From Planctomycetota bacterium (lineage in GTDB: Bacteria; Planctomycetota; Phycisphaerae; FEN-1346), in NCBI GenBank assembly GCA_030602705.1, contig JAUVZF010000003.1, positions 18,875 through 82,874 on the forward strand: a stretch of 64,000 nucleotides of DNA, read 5' to 3'. Positions 7,446 through 14,741 of this stretch are shown piece after piece. The position numbers and the translations under genes are program-made. The notes beneath the pieces were generated by a model. The model saw only the letters and a list, made by a program, of their open reading frames with translations. It was not told the DNA's origin and did no database searches. Every line of letters starts with the position of its first letter. The stretch's first letter is position 1.

Positions 7446-8077
7446 GCTTGCTTCCTCCGTGTTTGAACGAGTTCAATCACCTGCCGGACGGCGTCGTCGA
7501 GCCGGTCGTTGACGACCTCGGTGTCGTAGCACCCGGTCTGCCTCGCCATCTCGATTTCCTGCTTAGCCTTGGCGAATCGCCGCCGGGCCTCATCCGACCC
7601 TTCGGTGCCGCGACCCGACAGGCGGGAGCGCAGGGCCTGCGGGTCCGGCGCCAGCAGCAGAATGGCCAAGGCGTCGGGGAACTTGTTCTTGATCTGGATT
7701 CCTCCCTGGACGTCGATCTCCAGCAGGAGCACCTTGCCGGCGTCTGAGGCGCGGGCGAGTTCCTCGACGGGCGTCCCGTAGAGTTGGCCGAACACCTCGG
7801 CCCACTCGACGAACCTGCCGTCGGCGATGCGGCTGCGGAACTCTTCCTCGCTGATGAAGGTGTAGTCCCGGCCGTGGACCTCATCGGCCCGCTTCGGGCG
7901 CGTCGTCGCGCTGGTGCTGATGAGGGCGCCGGTGCGCTCGGCGACCGCGCGGCAGAGGGTGGTCTTTCCCGCCCCGCTCGGGCCGCTGACGACGACGAGG
8001 TTGCGGCCGGTCCGGAGCGAGTGCGTCCCGCGGCCTTGGCGTGTTTCGTGTTCGGTCATTGGTTCGTGGCCGGTCAT
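7442..8077 (-). CDS. gmk: Guanylate kinase
   Basis: Phosphorylates GMP to GDP with ATP. 211 residues. P-loop VVSGPSGAGKTTL at about residues 29-41; GMP-binding region SATTRPKRADEVHGRDYTF; EWAEVFGQLYGTP and LLLEIDVQGG are family blocks. The first ~25 residues are poorly conserved, so the true start may lie slightly inside. It overlaps yicC and rpoZ by 4 bp each, placing it in the middle of a coupled cluster. Confidence 0.93.
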   Translation of the reverse strand: MTGHEPMTEHETRQGRGTHSLRTGRNLVVVSGPSGAGKTTLCRAVAERTGALISTSATTRPKRADEVHGRDYTFISEEEFRSRIADGRFVEWAEVFGQLYGTPVEELARASDAGKVLLLEIDVQGGIQIKNKFPDALAILLLAPDPQALRSRLSGRGTEGSDEARRRFAKAKQEIEMARQTGCYDTEVVNDRLDDAVRQVIELVQTRRKQA

Positions 8078-8940
8078 TCGATGTTGCGCGTGTGCTCCCT
8101 CAGGCGGTCGACGGCGACTTTGATCTCGACGACCTCGCGTGAGATTTCCGGATCGTTCGCCTTCGAGCCGATGGTGTTGACCTCGCGGTACATCTCCTGG
8201 GCGAGGAACTCGAGTTTCCTGCCGGCGGGCCCGGCGTCGGCCAGCAGTTCGCGGAACTGGTCGGCGTGGCTCGCCAGCCGCGTAAGTTCCTCGTTGACGT
8301 CGGACCGTTCGGCAAAGAAGGCGACCTCGCGAATGAGGCTTTGGTCGTCCACCGTGATCTCGATGCCCTCGAGCATGGCCTGGATCCGCTGCTGGAGGCG
8401 GGCGCGGTAGTCGTCGACCACGGCCGGGGCACGCTTCCGGACGGCGGCGATCCGCTGCTCGATCTCCACCAGCACCGCCGCCATGTCACGGGCGGTGGCC
8501 TCGCCTTCGGCGTCGCGCATGCGATTGAGGTTATCGAGTGCCTCGGCAACGGCGGCCTCGATCTCCTCCTGAAGGTTCTCAATGCCCGTGAGCAGGACCT
8601 CCTCGCTGCCGAGGACGCCGGGCAGGGCCAGCAGCGCGTCGTCCGACAGGCTGTCCGTCACTTGGGCGAGGTCGCGCTTGTATGCCGCCAGGACGTCGGT
8701 GTTGATCGGCACGCGAGCCGCCGGGCCGCGCGGCTCGACGGTGACGCCGACGTTTACCGTCCCGCGGCTGATGGTATCGCGCAGCAGCCGCTCAATCGCC
8801 ACCTCCGCAGCGCCCAGACCATCGGGCAGACGCTGGATCACCTTGAAGAACTTGTTGTTGATGGTCCGGATCTCGACCGCGATACGGGCCTGGTCGCTCT
8901 CGCGTTCGGCTGCGCCGTAACCTGTCATGCTGCGAAGCAT
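8074..8940 (-). CDS. yicC: YicC family endoribonuclease
   Basis: 288 residues from ATG 8940, chosen because AAAGG lies upstream and MLRSMTGYG is the standard YicC N-terminus. The C-terminal DUF1732 block is present (SLIREVAFFAERSDVNEELTRLASH, then GRKLEFLAQEMYREVNTIGSK). YicC proteins are reported to be RNA endonucleases. The yicC-gmk-rpoZ order is a common bacterial neighbourhood. The stop overlaps the gmk start by 4 bp. Confidence 0.88.
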   Translation of the reverse strand: MLRSMTGYGAAERESDQARIAVEIRTINNKFFKVIQRLPDGLGAAEVAIERLLRDTISRGTVNVGVTVEPRGPAARVPINTDVLAAYKRDLAQVTDSLSDDALLALPGVLGSEEVLLTGIENLQEEIEAAVAEALDNLNRMRDAEGEATARDMAAVLVEIEQRIAAVRKRAPAVVDDYRARLQQRIQAMLEGIEITVDDQSLIREVAFFAERSDVNEELTRLASHADQFRELLADAGPAGRKLEFLAQEMYREVNTIGSKANDPEISREVVEIKVAVDRLREHTRNIE

Positions 8941-8970
8941 TCGATAACCTTTCGTGGCACGATCAAGAAC

Positions 8971-9070
8971 GCGCGGGGCAAGCCCCGCGGCTAACCACTC
9001 ATTATACGCGCGGGGCAAGCCCTGCGGCTAACCACTCATTATACGCGCGGGGCAAGCCCTGCGGCTAACC
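8971..9070. repeat. 37-bp tandem repeat, 2.7 copies, each with a GC hairpin
   Basis: Units start at 8971, 9008 and 9045; the last is partial. Each unit contains CGCGGGGC-AA-GCCCCGCG (perfect in copy 1, one change in the others) followed by GGCTAACC and an AT-rich joint. The array fills the yicC-pyrE gap, and the final unit supplies the TAG stop of pyrE. Identical joints rule out a CRISPR. Confidence 0.8.
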
Positions 9071-9655
9071 TTGCCCGGGTCGTTTGCGGCTGCCGGGTTT
9101 GACAAGCGGCAGCCCATCACGGCACAGGGGGCAATCGTCGGGTTCGTACGTCGGCACGTCGACACGGACGAGCGAAACGAGCGGCATGCCGAAACCGGGG
9201 TCGCGCCCGCTCGTCCGATCGACCAGGGCTGCGAGGCCAAGCACGTCGGCGCCGGCGGCCGCGACCATCTCCTGGACCTCGCGAAGGCTGCCGCCGGTCG
9301 TCACGACGTCTTCGACCAGAAGGACCCGCTCGCCCGCCTCAACGGTGAACCCGCGGCGGAGCGTCATGCTGCCGCTGCGGCGCTCGGCGAAAAGGGCCTT
9401 CGCCCCCAAGGCACGGGCCACCTCGTGGGCCACCACGATGCCGCCGATGGCCGGGCCGATGACGGTCCGGATGCCGGCGTCTGCAAACCGGCGGCCCAAC
9501 CGGGCACAAAGATGGGCCGCCCGATCAGGGTCCTGGAGAACCAAGGCGCACTGGAGATACGTCGGACTATGGAGGCCGCTTGCGAGCAGGAAGTGGCCCT
9601 CCAGGAGGGCTCCCGCGTCGCGAAAGACATCGAGGATGGCGTCCTGGTCGGTCAT
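9065..9655 (-). CDS. pyrE: Orotate phosphoribosyltransferase
   Basis: Converts orotate and PRPP to OMP in pyrimidine synthesis; 196 residues. The PRPP-binding motif VLLVEDVVTTGGSLRE is clear (about residues 112-127). FLLASGLHSPTYLQCA is the N-terminal substrate loop and IGPAIGGIVVAHEVAR is conserved. ATG 9655 is used rather than the ORF-track start because the 22-residue extension is proline/arginine-rich. The C-terminal tail carries two CxxC-like cysteines (CPLCRDG), seen in a subset of PyrE. The last codons and stop lie in the 37-bp tandem repeat. Confidence 0.92.
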   Translation of the reverse strand: MTDQDAILDVFRDAGALLEGHFLLASGLHSPTYLQCALVLQDPDRAAHLCARLGRRFADAGIRTVIGPAIGGIVVAHEVARALGAKALFAERRSGSMTLRRGFTVEAGERVLLVEDVVTTGGSLREVQEMVAAAGADVLGLAALVDRTSGRDPGFGMPLVSLVRVDVPTYEPDDCPLCRDGLPLVKPGSRKRPGQG

Positions 9656-9674
9656 GATGATTCCAGTGCCCGCG

Positions 9675-10073
9675 TTACTTGGCGGGCGTGGTTTCCTCGG
9701 GCGCAGGGCTCTTGGCGGCATCGGCGGCCGGTTTGCCCTTCGTGGCCTCGGCGCCGCCTGCTTCTTCGCCTGAAGGCGTCTGCGTAGCGCCGCCGGGTTC
9801 GGCGGGCGCCGGCGCCCCAGGCTTCTCGGGCGGGCGGGCGGCCGCTTCGGGCCGCATGATCCATGCCGTCACGATCGACAGGAGGAAGAAGATGCCGGCA
9901 ATCACAGCGGTGGCTTTGACGAAGATGTCGGCCGTCTTGGTGCCGAAGGCGCTATGTCCGCCCGGACCGCCGAACGCGCCGGCGAGCCCGCCGCCGCGAC
10001 CCTTCTGTACGAGGATCAGAAGGATCAGGACAACAGCCGTCAGAAGAAACAGAACCATGCATGCGGTTTCCAC
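9675..10073 (-). CDS. secG: SecG preprotein translocase subunit
   Basis: Inner-membrane part of the SecYEG channel. Helix 1 is [20 protein letters not shown] and helix 2 [23 protein letters not shown], joined by [12 protein letters not shown], the SecG signature loop. The tail is long, alanine/proline-rich and probably disordered. The start is GTG 10073: AAAGGAGG lies eight bases upstream, while the longer ORF start translates the TAATGAC repeat. The gene follows tpiA, a common arrangement. Confidence 0.9.
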   Translation of the reverse strand: METACMVLFLLTAVVLILLILVQKGRGGGLAGAFGGPGGHSAFGTKTADIFVKATAVIAGIFFLLSIVTAWIMRPEAAARPPEKPGAPAPAEPGGATQTPSGEEAGGAEATKGKPAADAAKSPAPEETTPAK

Positions 10074-10097
10074 CGGCCACGCCTCCTTTACAAGAGC

Positions 10098-10230
10098 GAC
10101 TAATGACAAATGACTAATGGCTAATGACAAATGACTAATGACACGTGGCGGGTTCGCCGCACGGCAACGCCATGGCAACCTTGCCGTACCGCTCTCCGTT
10201 CTGCCGGTCGTTAGACATTAGTCATTAGAC
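10098..10230. repeat. Paired inverted TAATGAC-word element upstream of secG
   Basis: The left arm (10098-10142) is five or so imperfect CTAATGACAAATGA words; the right arm (about 10210-10230) is the reverse-complement type. They enclose a ~65-bp unique core. This is the same construction as 6446-6595 but with an unrelated core, in another gap of the same gene run. Confidence 0.55.
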
Positions 10231-10241
10231 CTTCTGTTGTT

Positions 10242-11012
10242 CTACAGCCGTTTGGCTTTGGCGGCTTCGGCGATGATGGCGGCGAAGGAATCGGCCTTGA
10301 GGCTCGCGCCGCCGACAAGAGCGCCGTCGATGTCGGGCTCACGCATCAGGTCGTACGCGTTCTCGGGCTTGACGCTTCCGCCGTACTGGATGCGGACCGC
10401 CTGGGCCAGACGTGCATCGTACAGGTCTGCCAGAAGCGTGCGGATGAAGGCATGCACCTTCTGGGCCTGGTCGGGTGTGGCGGTCTCGCCGGTACCGATG
10501 GCCCAGACGGGCTCGTAGGCGATGACGATGGCGGCGGCCTGCTCCGGCGAGAGGCCTTCAAGGCCGGTTGCGACGTGGCGCCGGACCACGGTTTCGGTCT
10601 CGCCGGCGCGGCGCTGCTCGATGAGTTCCCCGACGCAGAGGATGGGCTTAAGGCCGCACGCGAAGGCCGCGTGGACCTTTTTCGAGATGAGATCGTCGGG
10701 TTCGCCGAACACGTGCCGCCGCTCGCTGTGGCCGAGGATGACGGTGGTGCATCCGAGGTCGGCGAGCATGGGGCCCGCGATCTCGCCCGTGAAGGCGCCC
10801 TTCTCTTGAAAGTACATGTTCTGCCCGCCGACGACCAGAGGCGTGCCCTGTGCGGCGGCCAGGACCGCCTCGAGGTAGCACGCGGGTGGGCAGGCGCCCA
10901 CCTCGACGACCGTGACCTCTGCGGCCGCGGCGGCAGTGGCTTCGGCCAGGGCGACGGCCTCGGCCCGGTTCGTGTTCATTTTCCAGTTGCCACAGATGAA
11001 AGGTTTCCGCAT
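10242..11012 (-). CDS. tpiA: Triosephosphate isomerase
   Basis: Interconverts dihydroxyacetone phosphate and glyceraldehyde 3-phosphate. 256 residues, full length. The N-terminal FICGNWKMN supplies the active-site Asn/Lys, VILGHSERR the electrophilic His, and VIAYEPVWAIGTGETA the catalytic Glu and loop 6; QYGGSVKPEN is the phosphate loop. All catalytic residues are intact. It lies 168 bp upstream of secG. Confidence 0.96.
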   Translation of the reverse strand: MRKPFICGNWKMNTNRAEAVALAEATAAAAAEVTVVEVGACPPACYLEAVLAAAQGTPLVVGGQNMYFQEKGAFTGEIAGPMLADLGCTTVILGHSERRHVFGEPDDLISKKVHAAFACGLKPILCVGELIEQRRAGETETVVRRHVATGLEGLSPEQAAAIVIAYEPVWAIGTGETATPDQAQKVHAFIRTLLADLYDARLAQAVRIQYGGSVKPENAYDLMREPDIDGALVGGASLKADSFAAIIAEAAKAKRL

Positions 11013-11060
11013 TCGGCAGGTCTCCGTTCGTGGCGGTCGGTTGTATTGTTTGTGGACAAC

Positions 11061-11084
11061 GCGCTCCCCTTCGGGTCGCGGCTA
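11061..11084. repeat. Dispersed repeat, CGCTCCCCTTCGGGTCGCGG type
   Basis: GCGCTCCCCTTCGGGTCGCGGCTAA closely resembles the arms of the inverted repeat inside mfd (31599-31675) and ends in the same GGCTAA word as the 37-bp repeat. It lies in the tpiA-aroF gap. Confidence 0.45.
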
Positions 11085-11134
11085 AAAGGTCGCGGCGCAT
11101 CGTGGCCGTGCAGGCGACGGCTAAACGTTCGCGA

Positions 11135-12163
11135 CTACGTATTCGGTTTTTGGAGTTCTCGTCCGACGGCTTCGGCGATGGGGGCGAGTTCGGCCATCAT
11201 CCGCCGGAAGGCGTCGGGCGTCAGTTGCTGGGGGCCGTCGCTCAGTGCCTTCTCGGGATCCGGGTGCACCTCGACAAAGACGCCGTGCGCGCCGCCGGCA
11301 ACGGCCGCCAGGGCCATCGGCGGCACGAGTTCCCGATGCCCGGTCGCGTGGCTCGGGTCCACGATGACGGGCAGGTGGCAGACGCCCTGAATGACCGGCA
11401 CGGCCGCAAGGTCGAGCATGTACCGGGTAGCCGTATCGAATCCGCGGACGCCACGCTCGCAGAGCATGACGCGCAGGTTGCCCTCGGTCAGGACGTACTC
11501 GGCCGACATCAGAAGTTCCTCGGTAGTGGCGGCCGGGTTGCGTTTCAGGAGGACGGGTTTGCCGGCCTGGCCGACCTCCGTCAGGAGCCGGAAGTTTTGC
11601 ATGTTGCGTGCGCCGACCTGGAGGACGTCGGCGTAGCGGGCCACCAGTTCGACCTCGCGGACATCGAGGACCTCCGTGACGGTCGGCAGGCCGACCTCTG
11701 CACCGACGCCCTGGAGGATCTTGAGTCCCTCTTCGCCCAGTCCCTGGAAACTGTACGGGCTGGTGCGTGGCTTGAAGGCGCCGCCGCGGAGCATCACGGC
11801 GCCGGCGTCGCGGACGACGCGTGCGCTGGCGCGGAGTTGCTCCTCGCTCTCGATGGCACAGGGCCCCGCGATGACCGACAGATACGGCCCGCCGGCCTTG
11901 AACGGTCCGATCTCGAGGACGGTGTCGTCGGCGTGAAAGTCGCGGCTGGCGAGTTTGTAGGGCTTCATGATGGGCATGACGGTCTCGACGCCCGCCAGCC
12001 CTGCAAAGAACTCGGGTTTCAGGAGGGTCTCATCGCCGATGGCGCCGATGATGGTGCGGAACTCGCCGCGCGAAATGTGGGCCTTCAGCCCCAGGTCTTC
12101 GATGCGGTGGACGACGCCTTCGACCTGCGCCTCCGCCGCTCTGGATTGCATCACAATAATCAT
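11135..12163 (-). CDS. aroF: 3-deoxy-7-phosphoheptulonate synthase with N-terminal ferredoxin-like domain
   Basis: First step of the shikimate pathway: PEP + erythrose 4-phosphate to DAHP. 342 residues. Residues 1-70 form the small ferredoxin-like regulatory domain that binds aromatic amino acids in Thermotoga-type enzymes. The barrel follows with SVIAGPCAIESEEQL, GAFKPRTSPYSFQGLG, VLLKRNPAAT, MLCERGVRGFDT and VDPSHATGHRELV, covering the PEP and metal ligands (type I-beta). It starts 23 bp after pheA and is probably co-transcribed, so carbon entry and the Phe branch are linked. Confidence 0.93.
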   Translation of the reverse strand: MIIVMQSRAAEAQVEGVVHRIEDLGLKAHISRGEFRTIIGAIGDETLLKPEFFAGLAGVETVMPIMKPYKLASRDFHADDTVLEIGPFKAGGPYLSVIAGPCAIESEEQLRASARVVRDAGAVMLRGGAFKPRTSPYSFQGLGEEGLKILQGVGAEVGLPTVTEVLDVREVELVARYADVLQVGARNMQNFRLLTEVGQAGKPVLLKRNPAATTEELLMSAEYVLTEGNLRVMLCERGVRGFDTATRYMLDLAAVPVIQGVCHLPVIVDPSHATGHRELVPPMALAAVAGGAHGVFVEVHPDPEKALSDGPQQLTPDAFRRMMAELAPIAEAVGRELQKPNT

Positions 12164-12186
12164 CGAAGAGAGGCCCTACGAGTCGA

Positions 12187-13266
12187 TCACTCGGCGGTGA
12201 CGGTCACGGGGAACGATCCCAGGACTTCGAGTTGGCGGCAGTGGCGCCGCGCTTCGGCCAGAGCGTCCTTGACGTTCTCGTCCTCGGCGTGGCCCTCGAT
12301 ATCCACGAAGAAGTAGTACTCCCAGGTTTTCGTCGGGAACGGGTGCGATTCGATCTTGGTCATGTTGAGCCGATAGCGTCGGAAGATGTCGAGTACCTCG
12401 ACCAGGGCCCCCGCCTCGTGGGTGACGCTGAACAGGAGGCAGGTCTTGTCGCGGCCGGTGCGTGCGGCGCTCTCGCGGCCGAGAACGAGGAACCGCGTCT
12501 GGTTCTGGGAATTGTCCTCGATGGTAGAGGCGAGGACGTCCAGGCCGTAGACGGAAGCGGCCATCTCGGAGCCGACGGCGGCCGTTGCTTCAACCCGCGA
12601 CGCCAGAAGCGCCGCCTCGGCCGTCGAGCCGACGGCCACGAGGTCGGCCTGGCTCGCGTTCTCCGTCAGCCAGCGGCGGCACTGGTCGAAGACCTGAGGC
12701 TTCGAGTAGACCTTCGTGACCCGATCAAGCGTCGTTTTCGACAGCAGGTTCTGGTGGATGGGCAGGGCCATCTCGGCACAGACCTTGACGGGCCCGTGGA
12801 CCCACAGGAAACACTCCATCGTGTCGCGGACGGCACCGCCGGTGGTGTTCTCGACGGGCACGATGCCGTAGTCGGCCGCGGCTCGGGCCACCTGGTCGAA
12901 GACCGAGGAGATGTCGCGCACGGCGACCAGTTCGACGCTGTGCCCGAACTTGTCAAGGGCCGCGAGATGGCTGAAACTGCCCTCCGGCCCGAGATAGGCC
13001 ACCTTCAGGGACTTCTCGAGCGAGAGGCTCCCGCTCATCATCTCCTTCCAGATGGCCATCAGGGCGTGGTCTGGGAGGGGGCCGTTGTTGGCCTTGGCGA
13101 TCTGCTCGAAAACCTCACGTTCGCGCGCGGGACGGTAAACCGACGCCTCGCCGGTCTCGCGTTTGATCTTTCCAACTTCGACCGCGTAACGGGCCCGCTT
13201 GTTCATGAGGGCCACGAGTTCGGCGTCGATCTCGTCAATCTGTTTTCTGAGGTCTTCGAGGTCCAT
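12187..13266 (-). CDS. pheA: Bifunctional chorismate mutase / prephenate dehydratase
   Basis: Makes phenylpyruvate from chorismate. 359 residues from ATG 13266; the longer track ORF runs through the promoter region and is rejected. An AroQ chorismate mutase helix bundle (LRKQIDEIDAELVALMNKRA) covers about 1-90. Prephenate dehydratase follows from VAYLGPEGSFSHLAA, with VPVENTTGGAV. The C-terminal ACT domain has LNMTKIESHP, the Phe-binding ESRP-type motif with His in place of Arg. Feedback inhibition by phenylalanine is expected from the family. Confidence 0.95.
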   Translation of the reverse strand: MDLEDLRKQIDEIDAELVALMNKRARYAVEVGKIKRETGEASVYRPAREREVFEQIAKANNGPLPDHALMAIWKEMMSGSLSLEKSLKVAYLGPEGSFSHLAALDKFGHSVELVAVRDISSVFDQVARAAADYGIVPVENTTGGAVRDTMECFLWVHGPVKVCAEMALPIHQNLLSKTTLDRVTKVYSKPQVFDQCRRWLTENASQADLVAVGSTAEAALLASRVEATAAVGSEMAASVYGLDVLASTIEDNSQNQTRFLVLGRESAARTGRDKTCLLFSVTHEAGALVEVLDIFRRYRLNMTKIESHPFPTKTWEYYFFVDIEGHAEDENVKDALAEARRHCRQLEVLGSFPVTVTAE

Positions 13267-13351
13267 GCAAAACCCCGGTTGGTCTGGTGTTCCAGCGGCC
13301 GCGCGGCAGCGCCTGCGATGCGCACACTCTCCCCGCTTCCTGAAGCGGCGT

Positions 13352-13380
13352 AATCTACACTCACCCAGCCGCACCGTCAA
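13352..13380 (-). promoter_or_regulatory. Sigma-70-type promoter for pheA-aroF
   Basis: On the minus strand TTGACG (13380-13375), a 17-bp spacer, then TAGATT (13357-13352), about 85 bases before the pheA start. Close to the housekeeping consensus with ideal spacing. Confidence 0.65.
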
Positions 13381-13476
13381 CCCTAAAAGGACAACGAGAG
13401 GGAGGCCCATTGCGGGGGCACCTCGGAAAAGTGGCAAGAGGGGCGTGCCCCCGATTGAGCCGAATGCGTGAAATCG

Positions 13477-13505
13477 TTGACTTCGCCAAGGGCGACTGCT
13501 ACACT
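13477..13505 (+). promoter_or_regulatory. Sigma-70-type promoter for hpf-ptsN-ptsH-ptsI
   Basis: TTGACT (13477-13482), a 17-bp spacer, TACACT (13500-13505), about 65 bases before the hpf start. Divergent from the pheA promoter about 100 bp away. Confidence 0.65.
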
Positions 13506-13569
13506 CCCGGCGCTCGTCAGCGGGCACCTGTGCGGCCCCAAGGGCGCGATTCGTGGAGGGAGGGAGAGG

Positions 13570-13899
13570 TTGCAGATCGAAGTAACCGTGCGGCACAAGT
13601 CGATTGCCGCCGACATGAGAGACCGAGCGGACGAAAAAGCCCAGCGCCTCCTGAAATACTATGACAAGATCCAGTCGATTAGCGTGGTGCTGAATAAGGT
13701 CGGCGGCGGCTTCTCCTGCGAGATGATCGCCGACCTGGAGCACAGCAGCAACCTTGTGGCACAGACCACCGGACACAACATGCCTGCCGTGATCGACCAG
13801 GCGGAAGAGCGGCTGGAGCGGCAGTTGCTCGAGCACAAGGACCGCACCCGGCACCGGAAGGGGCGCGGCCCGAACCCGCATCAGCCCACGCGCACCTGA
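13570..13899 (+). CDS. hpf: Ribosome hibernation promoting factor, short form
   Basis: Binds the 30S decoding region and helps hold ribosomes inactive in stationary phase. 109 residues. It starts with IEVTVRHKSIAADMRDRADEK, the HPF/RaiA beta-alpha opening, and has the later CEMIADLEHSSN strand and a basic C-terminal helix. No second dimerisation domain is present, so this is the short type. The start is probably TTG 13570, directly after a GGGAGGGAGAGG ribosome site; the track start adds an unrelated leader. hpf just ahead of ptsN is the same neighbourhood as in proteobacterial rpoN clusters. Confidence 0.88.
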   Translation: MQIEVTVRHKSIAADMRDRADEKAQRLLKYYDKIQSISVVLNKVGGGFSCEMIADLEHSSNLVAQTTGHNMPAVIDQAEERLERQLLEHKDRTRHRKGRGPNPHQPTRT

Positions 13900-13922
13900 G
13901 AGTGGCGAGGAGTCCGGCCCAC

Positions 13923-14393
13923 ATGAAGTTGATGGAATTCATCGCAACCTCGGCCATCATGCCCGACCTGAAGGCCGATACGGCTCGCGGCGCGATCGAC
14001 GAGATGGTCGGCCAACTCATCACGACCAAGGCGGTCTCGGCAAAAGACCGGCGCAAGGTGGTGGACGCCATTCTGCGCCGCGAGAAGAAGGGCACGACGG
14101 GGTTCGGCAACGGCGTGGCCATCCCGCACGCCAAGCATGAAGGCATCAAGGGGGTGGTGGGTCTGGTGGCCCGCAGCGCTGTCGGCATCGACTTTGCCGC
14201 CCTCGACCGCCGGCCGGTCCATTTGCTTTTCCTGCTGCTGTCGAACCCGGATCAACCCGAGCAGCACCTGAAAGCGATGGAGCATATCTTTCGGAGCATC
14301 AAGAGCGACCACCTCCGCCGCTTCATGTGCCAGGCGTCCACCCGCGAGGAACTGGTGGCCCTGCTGCGCGAGGCCGACGAAGACGCGGGATGA
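13923..14393 (+). CDS. ptsN: PTS IIA-type regulatory protein (EIIA-Ntr)
   Basis: Phosphocarrier of the nitrogen-type PTS, ~156 residues. The phospho-accepting histidine is in GVAIPHAKH (His69), and GFGNGVAIPH is the standard motif. The fold is a single PTS_EIIA_2 domain with no transporter domains attached. ATG 13923 follows GAGGAG; GTG 13902 is an alternative. It overlaps the upstream end of the HPr reading frame. With HPr and EI next to it and no sugar permease, its job is likely regulatory, acting on partner proteins according to phosphorylation state. Confidence 0.88.
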   Translation: MKLMEFIATSAIMPDLKADTARGAIDEMVGQLITTKAVSAKDRRKVVDAILRREKKGTTGFGNGVAIPHAKHEGIKGVVGLVARSAVGIDFAALDRRPVHLLFLLLSNPDQPEQHLKAMEHIFRSIKSDHLRRFMCQASTREELVALLREADEDAG

Positions 14394-14425
14394 CGGCACG
14401 GCGGCCCTCGCGCGTTTGGAGAGAT

Positions 14426-14716
14426 ATGCTCGTGCCCGTACGCGAGGTGACAATCCTCGACCCCACGGGGCTGCACATGCGGCCGGCGGCTGAGTTCGTC
14501 AAGGCGGCGAACCAGTTTGGCTGCACGCTTACGGTGCGCACCGACAAGAAGGCGGTGGACGGCAGGAGCCTTCTCGGGCTGTTCGAACTCGCGGCGGTTT
14601 CCGGAACGACCCTGCGTCTGGAGGCGGAAGGCGACGACGCGGAGGCCTGCCTGGAGCGGCTGACCGGACTGATCGCCGAGTTCAACGAGGACTTCGCGAA
14701 GAAGCACAGACGGTGA
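14426..14716 (+). CDS. ptsH: HPr phosphocarrier protein
   Basis: 96 residues. Active histidine His17 in DPTGLHMRPAAEFV (usually GLHARPA). The regulatory serine position is kept (GRSLLGLFEL, Ser48), so control by an HPr kinase is possible, though none is in the window. ATG 14426 has GGAG six bases upstream. A longer version starting at ATG 14390 would overlap the ptsN stop but adds a low-complexity basic leader. It passes phosphate from EI to EIIA-Ntr. Confidence 0.9.
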   Translation: MLVPVREVTILDPTGLHMRPAAEFVKAANQFGCTLTVRTDKKAVDGRSLLGLFELAAVSGTTLRLEAEGDDAEACLERLTGLIAEFNEDFAKKHRR

Positions 14717-14741
14717 TTCGACAGGGGTGCCGGCCGAACCG

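Noticed and set aside
8971-9070. CRISPR-like array
   Set aside because: Units are identical throughout with no variable spacers and only 2.7 copies; it is a plain tandem repeat.
12187-13881. Full 564-aa ORF as a longer PheA
   Set aside because: The extension passes through the divergent promoters and the hpf gene; the family start is at 13266.
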